A DNA stretch of 38,168 nucleotides, from the NCBI RefSeq assembly GCF_003626695.1, contig NZ_RBAH01000047.1:1-38168 (forward strand), given 5' to 3'. The notes beneath the pieces were generated by a model. It saw only the letters and a program-made list of their open reading frames with translations, did no database searches and was not told the origin of the DNA. Shown one piece after another: positions 7,371 to 15,410 of this stretch. The position numbers were made by a program, and so were the translations under genes. Source of the DNA: Paenibacillus ginsengarvi. GTDB taxonomy: Bacteria; Bacillota; Bacilli; Paenibacillales; NBRC-103111. Each line of letters opens with the position of its first letter. Positions within the stretch are counted from its first letter, which is position 1.

Positions 7371-8671
7371 TTCGGATTGCCCAGGCACAGCATGCGGTCG
7401 TGAACGAGCCGCTTCTGTCCCCGTTCGGCTTCAAGGGCGCCTATTTGTCGGAGCTTTGGCAATCCGTTACGCTGCTGCGTGATGACAGCGGCCGTTCGGG
7501 GCTCGGTGCGGGCGTGCAGAGCGTGTTATGGTCCGATGCGCGTTTGTTCGTCCGCGATGGCGAGGCGAGCGGCAATAAGCTGATGGCGGATATGACCGGT
7601 CATGCGCTTGGCTTGATCGAAGCGGAGCCCGAGTTCGCGTCGCCGTTTGAGCTGCTGGAGCGAGTTTATCCGGGCGTGCTCGCTTTCGGCAGGAAATCGA
7701 GCGGTCTGTCCGACTTAAGAAGCACATTCGCCTTGAATGCGCTCGTAACGGTGGATCATGCCTCATGGGGATTGTACGCCCGCAGCAAAGGGCAACGCTT
7801 CGGGGAGCTTGTGCCGGAGGAATACCGGTCCGCGCTCGCGGAGCGGCAGAGCAAGCTCGGCAGCATTCCGCTTATCCCGTACGGCATGAGCGAAACCGAT
7901 ATCGGACAAATGCTGGCGGACGGGTACTTTTTGCTGAAAATTAAAGTTGGCGCCGATCCGGACCAGGACGGCAGCCAGGATAAAATGCTGGAATGGGACT
8001 GCCGCAGGTTGGAGCAGATTCATGCAATCGCTTCGCGGTACGAAACGGAGCATACGGTCAGCGGCAAAATCGCCTATTATCTGGACGCGAACGGCCGGTA
8101 TGACGGCAAGGACCGTCTGCTTCGCCTGCTGGACCATGCCGACCGGATCGGCGCTCTGGAACGGATTGTCCTGTTCGAGGAGCCGTTCCCGGAAGAGACG
8201 AAGATTGATGTAACGGACGTTCCGGTCCGGCTCGCCGCCGACGAAAGCGTTCATGACACGAAGGACGCGCTCGAGCGGATCGACCTCGGCTACGGAGCGA
8301 TGGCGCTTAAGCCGGTGGCGAAAACGATGAGCATGAGCCTCAAGGTTGCGAAGCTGGCCGCGGATAAAGGCATTCCTTGCTTTTGTGCCGATCTGACGGC
8401 AAATCCGCTGCTCGCCGACTGGAATAAAAATTTGGCTGCGAGGCTCGCTCCGCTGCCCGGGCTGAAGGTCGGCGTCATTGAAACGAACGGCCACCAAAAC
8501 TACCGCAACTGGGAGCGGATGAAAAGCTGGCACCCGCTTGCGGGAGCCGAATGGATCGAGGCTCAGCGGGGGATCTACCGGCTAAGCGAAACCTTTTATG
8601 AAACGAACGGAGGCGCTCTGGAGGCGGGAAGCCGCTACGAGTCGCTATTCAAAGGAGGACAACCAGAATGA
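7367..8671 (+). CDS. Enolase-superfamily (mandelate racemase/muconate-lactonizing type) enzyme
   Basis: A 434-residue enzyme. Enolase-superfamily enzymes abstract a proton alpha to a carboxylate, so dehydration or epimerisation of a sugar acid is expected. The active-site set can be read in order: KIK with Lys191 and Lys193, metal ligands Asp240 (YYLDANG), Glu271 (FEEP) and Asp292 (ADES), and a second base Lys315 (ALKP). Lysine bases on both sides of the site are typical of the muconate-lactonizing/epimerase subgroup. The protein is longer than the usual 350-400 residues, with extra sequence in the N-terminal half. It overlaps both neighbours by 4 nt (ATGA), so the three proteins are translationally coupled. 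The exact reaction is unknown. Confidence 0.9.
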   Translation: MIRIAQAQHAVVNEPLLSPFGFKGAYLSELWQSVTLLRDDSGRSGLGAGVQSVLWSDARLFVRDGEASGNKLMADMTGHALGLIEAEPEFASPFELLERVYPGVLAFGRKSSGLSDLRSTFALNALVTVDHASWGLYARSKGQRFGELVPEEYRSALAERQSKLGSIPLIPYGMSETDIGQMLADGYFLLKIKVGADPDQDGSQDKMLEWDCRRLEQIHAIASRYETEHTVSGKIAYYLDANGRYDGKDRLLRLLDHADRIGALERIVLFEEPFPEETKIDVTDVPVRLAADESVHDTKDALERIDLGYGAMALKPVAKTMSMSLKVAKLAADKGIPCFCADLTANPLLADWNKNLAARLAPLPGLKVGVIETNGHQNYRNWERMKSWHPLAGAEWIEAQRGIYRLSETFYETNGGALEAGSRYESLFKGGQPE

Positions 8672-9606
8672 GCCAGACAAAGCTGCGTATCGGTCTCGTC
8701 GATTTGGACACATCCCATCCCGGCAGTTTCCTGCCGATTCTGCGGGAGATGGGACACGAGGTAGTTGCCGTAAATGACGGAGGAGCTATATACCCGGACG
8801 GCTATGCGGCGAAGTTTGCCGGCGACAACGGAATTCCCTCCGTGTGCGATACACTGGAGGAGCTTGTCCCGCTTGTTGACATGGCCATCATTCACAGCTG
8901 CAATTGGGATGTGCATGTCGAGCGGGCGAGGCCTTTCGTCGAAGCAGGCAAAGGGGTATTTATCGATAAGCCGCTCGCCGGCAACGTCCGCGATCTGCGG
9001 CAAATCGTGAAGTGGGTCGAAGAGGGGGCGCGTATTACCGGAGGTTCGGCTTTGCGGTACTGCCCGGAAGTGCGCGGCTGGCACGAGCACGGCATTGCAA
9101 AGGAAGAATGGGTATACGCGCTGGCGGGCTGCGCCGTCGACGAGTTTAACTACGGCATTCACGCCTACTCGCTGCTCCATGGACTGATGGGGCCGGGTGT
9201 CCGTTCGGTACGCGCTCTTGGCGGCTCCGGCGGCCAGCGGCAAATGGAGCTGACGTGGGAAGACGGTCGGGCTGGCGTCGTCAGCGTCGGCAAAACGGCG
9301 GGATATTTGCCGTTCTACGCGAATGTCGTCACACAGAAGCGGGCCGACTATATCCACGTGGACAACCGCAAGCTGTATCGCGGGCTGCTGGAGGCGACGC
9401 TGCCTTATTTCGCCGGCGAGGCGCCTGCGCCGCTGCCGATCGGGCAGCTGATCGAGGTCGAGCTGGCGGCGATCGCGGCCAATCTGTCTTACGAGCAGGG
9501 AGGAGCGGCCGTCTCCATCGCGGAAATCCCCGAGTCGTACGCAGGATATGACGGCGCAGCTTTTGCCGTTTCGTACAAGGAATTGAAGTTCCCGGCGGCG
9601 AAATAG
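8668..9606 (+). CDS. Gfo/Idh/MocA-family oxidoreductase (second, atypical nucleotide motif)
   Basis: A 312-residue protein with the MocA fold: an N-terminal Rossmann domain, DKP at residues 100-102 in place of EKP, and a C-terminal domain with VDEFNYGIHAYSLL supplying a candidate His. The usual GxGxxG dinucleotide loop is missing. The N-terminus reads GLVDLDTSHPGSF, as in a divergent subgroup that may bind cofactor differently. GGAGG precedes the ATG, which overlaps the preceding stop (ATGA). Encoding two different MocA proteins around an enolase-type enzyme suggests an oxidation-rearrangement-reduction sequence on one substrate; that is an inference. Confidence 0.87.
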   Translation: MSQTKLRIGLVDLDTSHPGSFLPILREMGHEVVAVNDGGAIYPDGYAAKFAGDNGIPSVCDTLEELVPLVDMAIIHSCNWDVHVERARPFVEAGKGVFIDKPLAGNVRDLRQIVKWVEEGARITGGSALRYCPEVRGWHEHGIAKEEWVYALAGCAVDEFNYGIHAYSLLHGLMGPGVRSVRALGGSGGQRQMELTWEDGRAGVVSVGKTAGYLPFYANVVTQKRADYIHVDNRKLYRGLLEATLPYFAGEAPAPLPIGQLIEVELAAIAANLSYEQGGAAVSIAEIPESYAGYDGAAFAVSYKELKFPAAK

Positions 9607-9641
9607 GATACTATCCATGTTTCAGCCAAAGGAGTGTTCGT

Positions 9642-10664
9642 ATGAATGAGAGCAGCCGCGCCTTCCGGCCGTACGATTTATTGCTGCCGCCGGTCATTCC
9701 GGCCGTAGTTGGACGCGAAGTCAATGTATATTTCGATAACTTGATCGCCGGCGAAGCATCGCGTTACGACTTCGAACTGATCACTTCCATCGGGCGGCAT
9801 CGTAACGACCGCTGGTCGTGCGTTCCGGACAAGTCCGGCGACTATCCGCTCACGGTCGAGGTTTATTCGGAAGAGGGAGTGCGGCTCGCTTCGGCGAGCA
9901 CGCTCGTCCGGGTCAAGGAGGCCGAGTCGCCGCCGGGGCCGAACCGGCGCGTCCTGTTTATCGGGGACAGCACGACGGCGGCGGGGGGCTACACAGAGGA
10001 GCTGCTCCGGCTGTTTGCACTAGACCGCGCCGGCCTATCGCTTCTTGGTACCCGGGGAACCGGGCTGAACCGGCACGAAGGCCGGGGCGGGTGGAAGGTG
10101 GCGGACTACTGCGGTCATGCGGAAAGCCCGTTTTTGTTCGACGGCAAGTTCGATTTTGCCCGTTATATGGAAACGAACGCGTACGCCGGGGTGGACGACG
10201 TGTGCATTCATCTCGGCATTAACGATGTGTTCCATGCGAGCGAAGAGGACGGCATGTCGGGACTGCTTGGGCAAGCGATGCCGATGCTGGAGGAGATGAT
10301 TCGGGACGTTCAGCGGTATCAGCCGGAGGCGCGCATTGGCCTCATGATGGCGATTCCTCCGTCCCGGATGCAAGACAGCTTCGGCAAAAGCTATGGCACG
10401 CTGCAAAGCCGCAGGCGGTACAAGCGCAAATGGTTCCTATGGAACCGCGAGCTGCTTCGCCTTTTCGCATCCCGGGAACAGTCCGGTATCGAGCTGATCG
10501 CGCTGCACACAGGGATCGACACGGCTCATAACATGCCGATGGAGCTGCTTGCGGCGAATGCCCGCAGCGGGCAGACGGAGCTGCGTCAAAGCAACGGCGT
10601 GCACCCGGCGCCGGAAGGTTATCATCAGATGGCGGACGTTATGTACGCCTGGCTGAAGCCGTAG
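9642..10664 (+). CDS. SGNH/GDSL-family hydrolase with N-terminal beta domain
   Basis: A 340-residue cytoplasmic esterase. Residues 1-95 look like a beta-sandwich. The SGNH core follows: FIGDST with nucleophile Ser110 (block I), GIND with Asn194 (block III) and NGVHP with His321 (block V). The position normally held by the catalytic Asp of DxxH is Asn318 here, so the triad may be a dyad. There is no signal peptide, so it would remove acyl (for example acetyl) groups after uptake. AAAGGAG precedes the ATG. It lies 35 nt after the previous gene and ends the operon before a strong terminator. The family is certain; the substrate is not. Confidence 0.88.
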   Translation: MNESSRAFRPYDLLLPPVIPAVVGREVNVYFDNLIAGEASRYDFELITSIGRHRNDRWSCVPDKSGDYPLTVEVYSEEGVRLASASTLVRVKEAESPPGPNRRVLFIGDSTTAAGGYTEELLRLFALDRAGLSLLGTRGTGLNRHEGRGGWKVADYCGHAESPFLFDGKFDFARYMETNAYAGVDDVCIHLGINDVFHASEEDGMSGLLGQAMPMLEEMIRDVQRYQPEARIGLMMAIPPSRMQDSFGKSYGTLQSRRRYKRKWFLWNRELLRLFASREQSGIELIALHTGIDTAHNMPMELLAANARSGQTELRQSNGVHPAPEGYHQMADVMYAWLKP

Positions 10665-10685
10665 GAGCGACGGCAAAGCCATAAC

Positions 10686-10742
10686 AAGAGCAGGAGTCAT
10701 CCGCGCCGCGACGGCGATGCGGATCGGCTCTTTGTTTTTTTG
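10686..10742 (+). terminator. Intrinsic terminator of the 6354-10664 operon
   Basis: The outer arms AAGAGC and GGCTCTT and the inner arms ATCCGC and GCGGAT form a branched stem, followed by TTTGTTTTTTT. Confidence 0.85.
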
Positions 10743-10855
10743 TCTCGAAATAACCAAAAGTACAAACTTTCAATCCGTTTATCCAAAGATTTCACGAGTC
10801 CCAGCCCTTATGATAGAACTGATATCTACGTAAACGAATAGGAGTGACGAAAGCC

Positions 10856-12175
10856 ATGCTGCTATGCGGAGTAAGCGAGCTTGATATTACCCCTGCTCTC
10901 GGAAGCACAATGCCCGGCTATTTTACAGACCGGAAATCGACCGGGGTGATCGATCGTTTGTATGCCAAGGCGCTTGTCGTCGATCAAGACGGGAGCGCCG
11001 TTGCTTTTGTCGTGTTGGATACGATACTGGTGCCAAGAAGCGTAGTCGAGAGCATCCGGGGCAGAGTCGGAGCTATGACCGATATTCCCCCGGAACGGGT
11101 CATGGTTTCGGCGACGCATACGCATACGGGGCCGGCCGTTGCCGATACGACGTTCCTGAAGTCGGACCCGGTTTATCTGGACTGGCTGGCCAAAAAAGCG
11201 GCTGACGCGGTTACGATCGCTTACCGGACCCGCCGCGAAGCGAGAATCGGCTTCGGTACCGGGCATGAGACGGGCATTGCCTTTCATCGCCGGTTTTTCA
11301 TGAAGGACGGTACTCTGCGGACGAATCCGGGGCTTCGCAATCCAGATGTCGTCAGGCCGGCCGGACCGATCGACCCGGAAGTAGGCGTTATCCGGATTGA
11401 CGATGCGGAAGGACGCCCGATGGGAGTCGTAACGAATTATGCGGTACATACGGATACCGTCGGAGGAACCTTATATTGCGCCGATTTTCCGGGGGAGCTG
11501 TCCGCCGTCTTGAAGAGAGCGCTTGGCGAGCAAACGGTCAGCCTGTTCATGATGGGAGCAAGCGGCAATATCAACCATTACGACGTAATCGGCGGGCGGC
11601 TGGAAGACTATGCCAAGCCTTCCCGGCACTATATCAAAATGGGGCGCATTTTGGCCGGCGAAGTGCTGAAGGTGCGGGAGAAAATTATAACAAGTACGGA
11701 AGCGAAGGTGGAGGAGCGGAAGGAAACGGTCTGGCTTCGTTATCGGCAGCCGTCTGCGGAGCAGATTCAGGCTGCGCACGATGCGATCGCGACATTGCCG
11801 CAAACGAATGCGGAGTACAACTTTGCGCTGGAGCTGCTGGAAGCCGCGAGGCGCGGAGAAGGGGAGACGGAGGCGGAGATTCAAACGATCGCGGTTGGCG
11901 ATGCGGCGGTCGTCGGCTTGCCGGCGGAAATGTTCGTCGAGTTCGGGCTGAGCATCAAGGCAAGCTCCCCGTATAGTCTGACGCTGATCAACGAGCTCTG
12001 CAACGGCATAGTCGGTACTTACGTATGCACCCGCGAGTCCTACCGGTTGGGCGGCTATGAGCCGCGTATTACGTCCAACAACCGGCTGCAGGAGGAGACC
12101 GGCGATCTGTTCGTGGAATGCGCGCTCGGACTGCTGCGAGGGCTAAGAGACGGGGCTGAGCCGGATCCGCAGTGA
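10856..12175 (+). CDS. Neutral ceramidase-like (neutral/alkaline non-lysosomal ceramidase family) hydrolase
   Basis: About 439 residues resembling the N-terminal catalytic domain of neutral ceramidases: GVSELDITPALGSTMPGY at the start, SATHTHTGPA with zinc-type His residues near 80-85, and NYAVHTDTVGG followed by MMGASGNINH. Bacterial members hydrolyse amides or esters of varied compounds, so ceramide need not be the substrate. There is no signal peptide, hence it is probably cytoplasmic. GGAG (10841-10844) is 11 nt before ATG 10856; an upstream in-frame GTG at 10844 overlaps that ribosome site and is rejected. The gene is monocistronic, between two terminators. It may extend the preceding catabolic operon functionally, by proximity only. 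Confidence 0.85.
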   Translation: MLLCGVSELDITPALGSTMPGYFTDRKSTGVIDRLYAKALVVDQDGSAVAFVVLDTILVPRSVVESIRGRVGAMTDIPPERVMVSATHTHTGPAVADTTFLKSDPVYLDWLAKKAADAVTIAYRTRREARIGFGTGHETGIAFHRRFFMKDGTLRTNPGLRNPDVVRPAGPIDPEVGVIRIDDAEGRPMGVVTNYAVHTDTVGGTLYCADFPGELSAVLKRALGEQTVSLFMMGASGNINHYDVIGGRLEDYAKPSRHYIKMGRILAGEVLKVREKIITSTEAKVEERKETVWLRYRQPSAEQIQAAHDAIATLPQTNAEYNFALELLEAARRGEGETEAEIQTIAVGDAAVVGLPAEMFVEFGLSIKASSPYSLTLINELCNGIVGTYVCTRESYRLGGYEPRITSNNRLQEETGDLFVECALGLLRGLRDGAEPDPQ

Positions 12176-12177
12176 GC

Positions 12178-12207
12178 TTGGGGGCCGCTGCGTGATCGTG
12201 GTATAAT
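12178..12207 (+). promoter_or_regulatory. Promoter-like element directly before a terminator
   Basis: TTGGGG (12178-12183), an 18-nt spacer and a perfect TATAAT (12202-12207). Transcription would start near 12214 and meet the terminator hairpin within about 15-60 nt. It may be chance, or it may give a very short RNA. Confidence 0.3.
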
Positions 12208-12228
12208 GAAGTATAGTCGTGGAACTAG

Positions 12229-12270
12229 AAAACCCGGCTTCCGCAGGATCTCCTGCGTAAGCCGGGTTTT
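12229..12270. terminator. Bidirectional intrinsic terminator
   Basis: AAAACCCGGCTT (12229-12240) pairs perfectly with AAGCCGGGTTTT (12259-12270), with an extra inner CGCAGGA/TCCTGCG stem. It serves the ceramidase-like gene and the convergent SASP gene. Confidence 0.92.
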
Positions 12271-12290
12271 TCCGTTAAGTATGGGTGGGT

Positions 12291-12521
12291 TTAGCGTGTA
12301 AATTGGCTTCCGCTCAGTTGCTGCTCGGCGATTTGCACGAGGCGACGGGTGATGTGGCCTCCGATTGCGCCGGCGTCACGGGTAGCCATGAAGCCCATGT
12401 AGCCGTCTTGAGGGATTTGAATGCCCAGTTCTTGAGCAACCTCGTATTTCAGTTGATCCAAAGCTGCCGAAGCTTGGGGAACGACGAGAGAGTTGCTGGA
12501 ACGACTTTGTCCTGCTGCCAT
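12291..12521 (-). CDS. Alpha/beta-type small acid-soluble spore protein (SASP 1)
   Basis: A 76-residue DNA-coating protein of the dormant spore. The family blocks are visible: NSLVVPQA, then KYEVAQELGIQ containing the Glu-Leu-Gly-Ile region cut by the germination protease GPR, and the DNA-binding C-terminal block GGHITRRLVQIAEQQL. GGAGGTGATAAAT precedes ATG 12521; the longer frame upstream reaches into the promoter and is not coding. A sigma-G-like promoter lies just upstream, consistent with forespore expression. It differs from SASP 2 at 18156 by six substitutions in the first 71 residues plus a different tail. Confidence 0.97.
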   Translation of the reverse strand: MAAGQSRSSNSLVVPQASAALDQLKYEVAQELGIQIPQDGYMGFMATRDAGAIGGHITRRLVQIAEQQLSGSQFTR

Positions 12522-12542
12522 ATTTATCACCTCCGATGATGG

Positions 12543-12572
12543 TAGTATGAACAAAAAATCAAATTATACTCG
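12543..12572 (-). promoter_or_regulatory. Sigma-G-like promoter of SASP 1
   Basis: On the minus strand CGAGTA (12572-12567), a 17-nt spacer and CATACTA (12549-12543). The -10 is the exact sigma-G consensus and the -35 matches TGAATA at four of six positions. Confidence 0.7.
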
Positions 12573-12676
12573 GGGAACAAATTGGAAATTTGGACCATCG
12601 GCTTCGTCCGTGCAAAGGGGCTGAACCGGATGGTCGAAATGGAACGAAATTTGCCGGATGAAATGGGGGACTTGAC

Positions 12677-13186
12677 GTGTTTAATTTGCGCATGAGCGGG
12701 ATGTCGTTCGACAGCGGGCTTCAGATCGTGCAGGCCGACGTGCTGCTGTCGATCGATGGGGAGACGGTCATCGAGGAGCCGCTGTGCATCGATGTCGGGC
12801 TGCCGGCGCTGCTGCTGAGCGGACTGGAAGAGATGGAGCCGTATCGCTGGGCGCCCGCAAACGAGTGGCGGCGCATGCCCTTTTTCGTTTGCGGCTGCGG
12901 CGACCCGGAATGCAGAGGTTATTCGTTCCGGGTGAAGCATACGGGAGGCGGCCAGTCGGAGTGGACGCTCGTGGAAGAGGCGGAAGACGGAACGTACCGC
13001 GAGCACGAAACGTACCGGATATCGGCAGACGAATGCCGGACACAGCTGCTGGAGCTGGGCGAGCGATTCCTTGCTTTTGTCGAGCCGCTCGACTACAACC
13101 CGTATTTTGCCGATACGGTTCCGGTTGTGAAGGAGCTTGTAGCCCGTCTGAAGCATAGCGCAGGCGGGGCTGATGGTGGGAGATAG
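12677..13186 (+). CDS. Hypothetical protein with CGCGDPEC motif
   Basis: 169 residues starting MFNLRMSGMSFDSGLQIVQ from GTG 12677, with GGGGGA about 8 nt upstream. The most distinctive part is VCGCGDPECRGYSFRV near residues 74-89, a cluster of three cysteines that could hold zinc; one more Cys occurs at DECRTQ. The protein is acidic and soluble with no signal or membrane segment. I do not recognise a functional family. It stands alone between SASP 1 (opposite strand) and the kinase gene. The product prediction stops at 'conserved hypothetical, possible metal binding'. Confidence 0.7.
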   Translation: MFNLRMSGMSFDSGLQIVQADVLLSIDGETVIEEPLCIDVGLPALLLSGLEEMEPYRWAPANEWRRMPFFVCGCGDPECRGYSFRVKHTGGGQSEWTLVEEAEDGTYREHETYRISADECRTQLLELGERFLAFVEPLDYNPYFADTVPVVKELVARLKHSAGGADGGR

Positions 13187-13317
13187 CGAGGACGCTGTAA
13201 AAGGTGTTTGAAGCGAAAAGAGGCCTTGATCCCGTGGATATGACTCTCCCAGGAGCAGGGCCTCTTCTCATTTGTAATCACCTTATGCCTGTTCACGACA
13301 GCTCGACAATAAGCCGG

Positions 13318-14277
13318 TTATGGACGGCTACCTAGCAGCGCCTGGATCGTCCCGTCCTGTCCAAGCAGCTCGCCGAGCCGCATGCAGTTGTTTTCCGGCG
13401 ATTCGATCGTCCAGCCGGCTACCTTCGTTCCGCATACGATGGCGTCCCGCAGCGCCAAGCCCTGCATGAGCCCAAACGCCGTACCCGAGAAGAACGCGTC
13501 GCCGGCGCCGCTCGTATCCTGCACTTGAACGGGGAAAATAGCTTGCGAGCCGAATTCCTCCGTCTCGGCGATGGCGTATAGCGAGCCTTCCGCTCCCAAA
13601 GTGACGACAAGCGACGGAAGGCCGCTTTGGCGCATATAGGCGAGCATCGCTTCTTTTTGTTTCGTGGGCTCCAGCTCGTGAATCGGCAGTCCGGTCAAAC
13701 GCTCCGCCTCGACATGGTTGCATATAAAGCAGCTCAAGGAGCGCATCAGTTCCGGATGATTCAGCACGACATCGAGATTGCCGGGAATTCCGTAAACCGG
13801 CTTGCCGTAACGCGTTGCCAGCTCGAGCACCGATGTGGAGATACCGGCGTTCAAATCGAGCTCCAGCATGATGTGCGACGAGGACTTCACGATTTCTTCG
13901 CCGAACTCGGCGATCACGCGCTCCATCGTCGTCAGATCGGGCATTTGCGAGATCGATCCCGCGAGGTCTCCGGCATGGTCGAGGACGGCCAGCCACATGC
14001 CCATGCCTGCCTGCTCGGCCGCCGATACATAGCGCGTATCCGCCTTGATTCCGTTCAGCCGCTCCACGACCTCCTGGCCGAGTCCGCTTGCGTCGACCGA
14101 CGATACGAAGCGGGTCGGAACGCCCGCTCTCGCCAAGTTTTCCGCGACATTGCGTCCTACGCCGCCATGCACGAACTGAATCGAGCCGAGATTGCGCCCC
14201 GTTGGAATATAGGCGTCCCGGGCAAAACCTTTGCAATCGATAAATACGGTTCCGATAACCGCGGCATTCAAACTCAT
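13318..14277 (-). CDS. PfkB-family carbohydrate/nucleoside kinase
   Basis: A 319-residue ribokinase-fold kinase. Signature 1 is GGVGRNVAENLA at residues 38-49, a form common in pseudouridine kinase and related nucleoside kinases. Signature 2 is DTSGAGDAFFSG from residue 254, with catalytic base Asp260. It would phosphorylate a sugar or nucleoside with ATP in the cytoplasm. GGGAGAG is 9 nt before ATG 14277; an upstream TTG at 14307 falls inside the neighbouring gene and is rejected. It lies 16 nt downstream of the mutarotase gene in the same operon. No pseudouridine glycosidase gene is nearby, so the substrate is open. Confidence 0.9.
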   Translation of the reverse strand: MSLNAAVIGTVFIDCKGFARDAYIPTGRNLGSIQFVHGGVGRNVAENLARAGVPTRFVSSVDASGLGQEVVERLNGIKADTRYVSAAEQAGMGMWLAVLDHAGDLAGSISQMPDLTTMERVIAEFGEEIVKSSSHIMLELDLNAGISTSVLELATRYGKPVYGIPGNLDVVLNHPELMRSLSCFICNHVEAERLTGLPIHELEPTKQKEAMLAYMRQSGLPSLVVTLGAEGSLYAIAETEEFGSQAIFPVQVQDTSGAGDAFFSGTAFGLMQGLALRDAIVCGTKVAGWTIESPENNCMRLGELLGQDGTIQALLGSRP

Positions 14278-14293
14278 CGTTATGTTCTCTCCC

Positions 14294-15250
14294 TTATACG
14301 CGTTCAATCTCGAGTGCCAGCGTCAGCACCAACTCTTCGCCCGGAGCGATCGATCTCATGCCGGTGAACTCGGACCCGGCGTCCAGATTCGGAGCATCCG
14401 GCGTCCACGTAAGCGGCTCGACGCACACGATGTCAAACGCTTCGCCCTTCGTATATACGACCCACTGGGTAAAAGGCTCGTTGCCGCGATACCGGATCGC
14501 GTACCCGGGCTTGGACAGGACGGCAACGGCCGGAAGGTCGCTGCGGCCGCGAAACGCCATATCCATATTTTGACCTTGCAGGTTCAGTCCTTCGTTCAGA
14601 AGCTCGTACTTGCCGAGCGCCAACCGGTTTCCGGTGGCGAGCAGTTTCTCGTTGAGCTCCCAGATATCCTCGACCGGCAGCGTGAGCGTCCACTTCTCCG
14701 GCTCGCCGTCCAGCAGGAACCAGGTATGCGTGCCAAAGCCGAACGGGGCGGGCTCTTCGCTTCCGTTGCGGAACGAGATCGTTTGGGTGAGCGAGGCGCC
14801 GCGGATTTCCGTGTGCAGCCGGATCGTCATGTCGTGCGGATATTGCCCCATCACTTCGGGAAAATCCGCCGTGCGGAATTCGGTCGTAATCGAGGCGGTA
14901 TCGTCATCCACGGCCGTCTCCGTCACGCGCCAGGGCCGACTCAGCACAAAGCCGTGAATATGATGGCCGTCCGGCGTATTTTGTTCCATATGGTACGTTT
15001 TTCCGTTAAAAGGAAACGCAGCGCCGCGAATCCGGCTCGGAGGCAGCAGAAGCGGAATGCCGTAGTGTACCGGTTTCTGCCGAAGGGCATCCAGGCTGTC
15101 CGGAACGCGCACGACGTCTCTTTCGGCGATTTTGTCCCATACGCGGTATACGTTGCTGCCGAGCTCCGGGATAAGCGAAAGCGTAAAATTGCTGTTTTCC
15201 AAAACGTATACGGCAGCTCCGTCCCACTGCCGCTGATGTGCTGTTGCCAT
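14294..15250 (-). CDS. Aldose 1-epimerase (galactose mutarotase-like)
   Basis: A 318-residue beta-sandwich enzyme that interconverts alpha and beta anomers of a hexose. Family features in order: NVYRVWD and YGIPLLLPPSRI near the start, HHIHGFVLSRPW with the proton-donor His region near 97-108, FGFGTHTWF with a second His, and VCVEPLTWTPDAPN, whose Glu is the expected base. GGAAGGAG precedes ATG 15250. It is the first gene of a two-gene operon with the PfkB kinase, which suggests an anomerase-plus-kinase step in sugar entry. Confidence 0.88.
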   Translation of the reverse strand: MATAHQRQWDGAAVYVLENSNFTLSLIPELGSNVYRVWDKIAERDVVRVPDSLDALRQKPVHYGIPLLLPPSRIRGAAFPFNGKTYHMEQNTPDGHHIHGFVLSRPWRVTETAVDDDTASITTEFRTADFPEVMGQYPHDMTIRLHTEIRGASLTQTISFRNGSEEPAPFGFGTHTWFLLDGEPEKWTLTLPVEDIWELNEKLLATGNRLALGKYELLNEGLNLQGQNMDMAFRGRSDLPAVAVLSKPGYAIRYRGNEPFTQWVVYTKGEAFDIVCVEPLTWTPDAPNLDAGSEFTGMRSIAPGEELVLTLALEIERV

Positions 15251-15410
15251 GTATCAATCGGGCTCCTTCCGCCTGCAAATTCTCGCCTTTCATTGTAGCA
15301 AACCGATGGTTCGCTGTCATTTGCCTTTTTTGCCGCATCTTCAAGGGGGGACAGCAGGAAGTGCGGCCTTGCGGGAGGTGTTCCTAGGAGGGGGGGGAAG
15401 CAGTCCCTCC

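Noticed and set aside
13318..14277. Calling the PfkB kinase a pseudouridine kinase outright
   Set aside because: GGVGRNVAENLA fits, but no pseudouridine glycosidase gene is adjacent and the partner is a sugar mutarotase.
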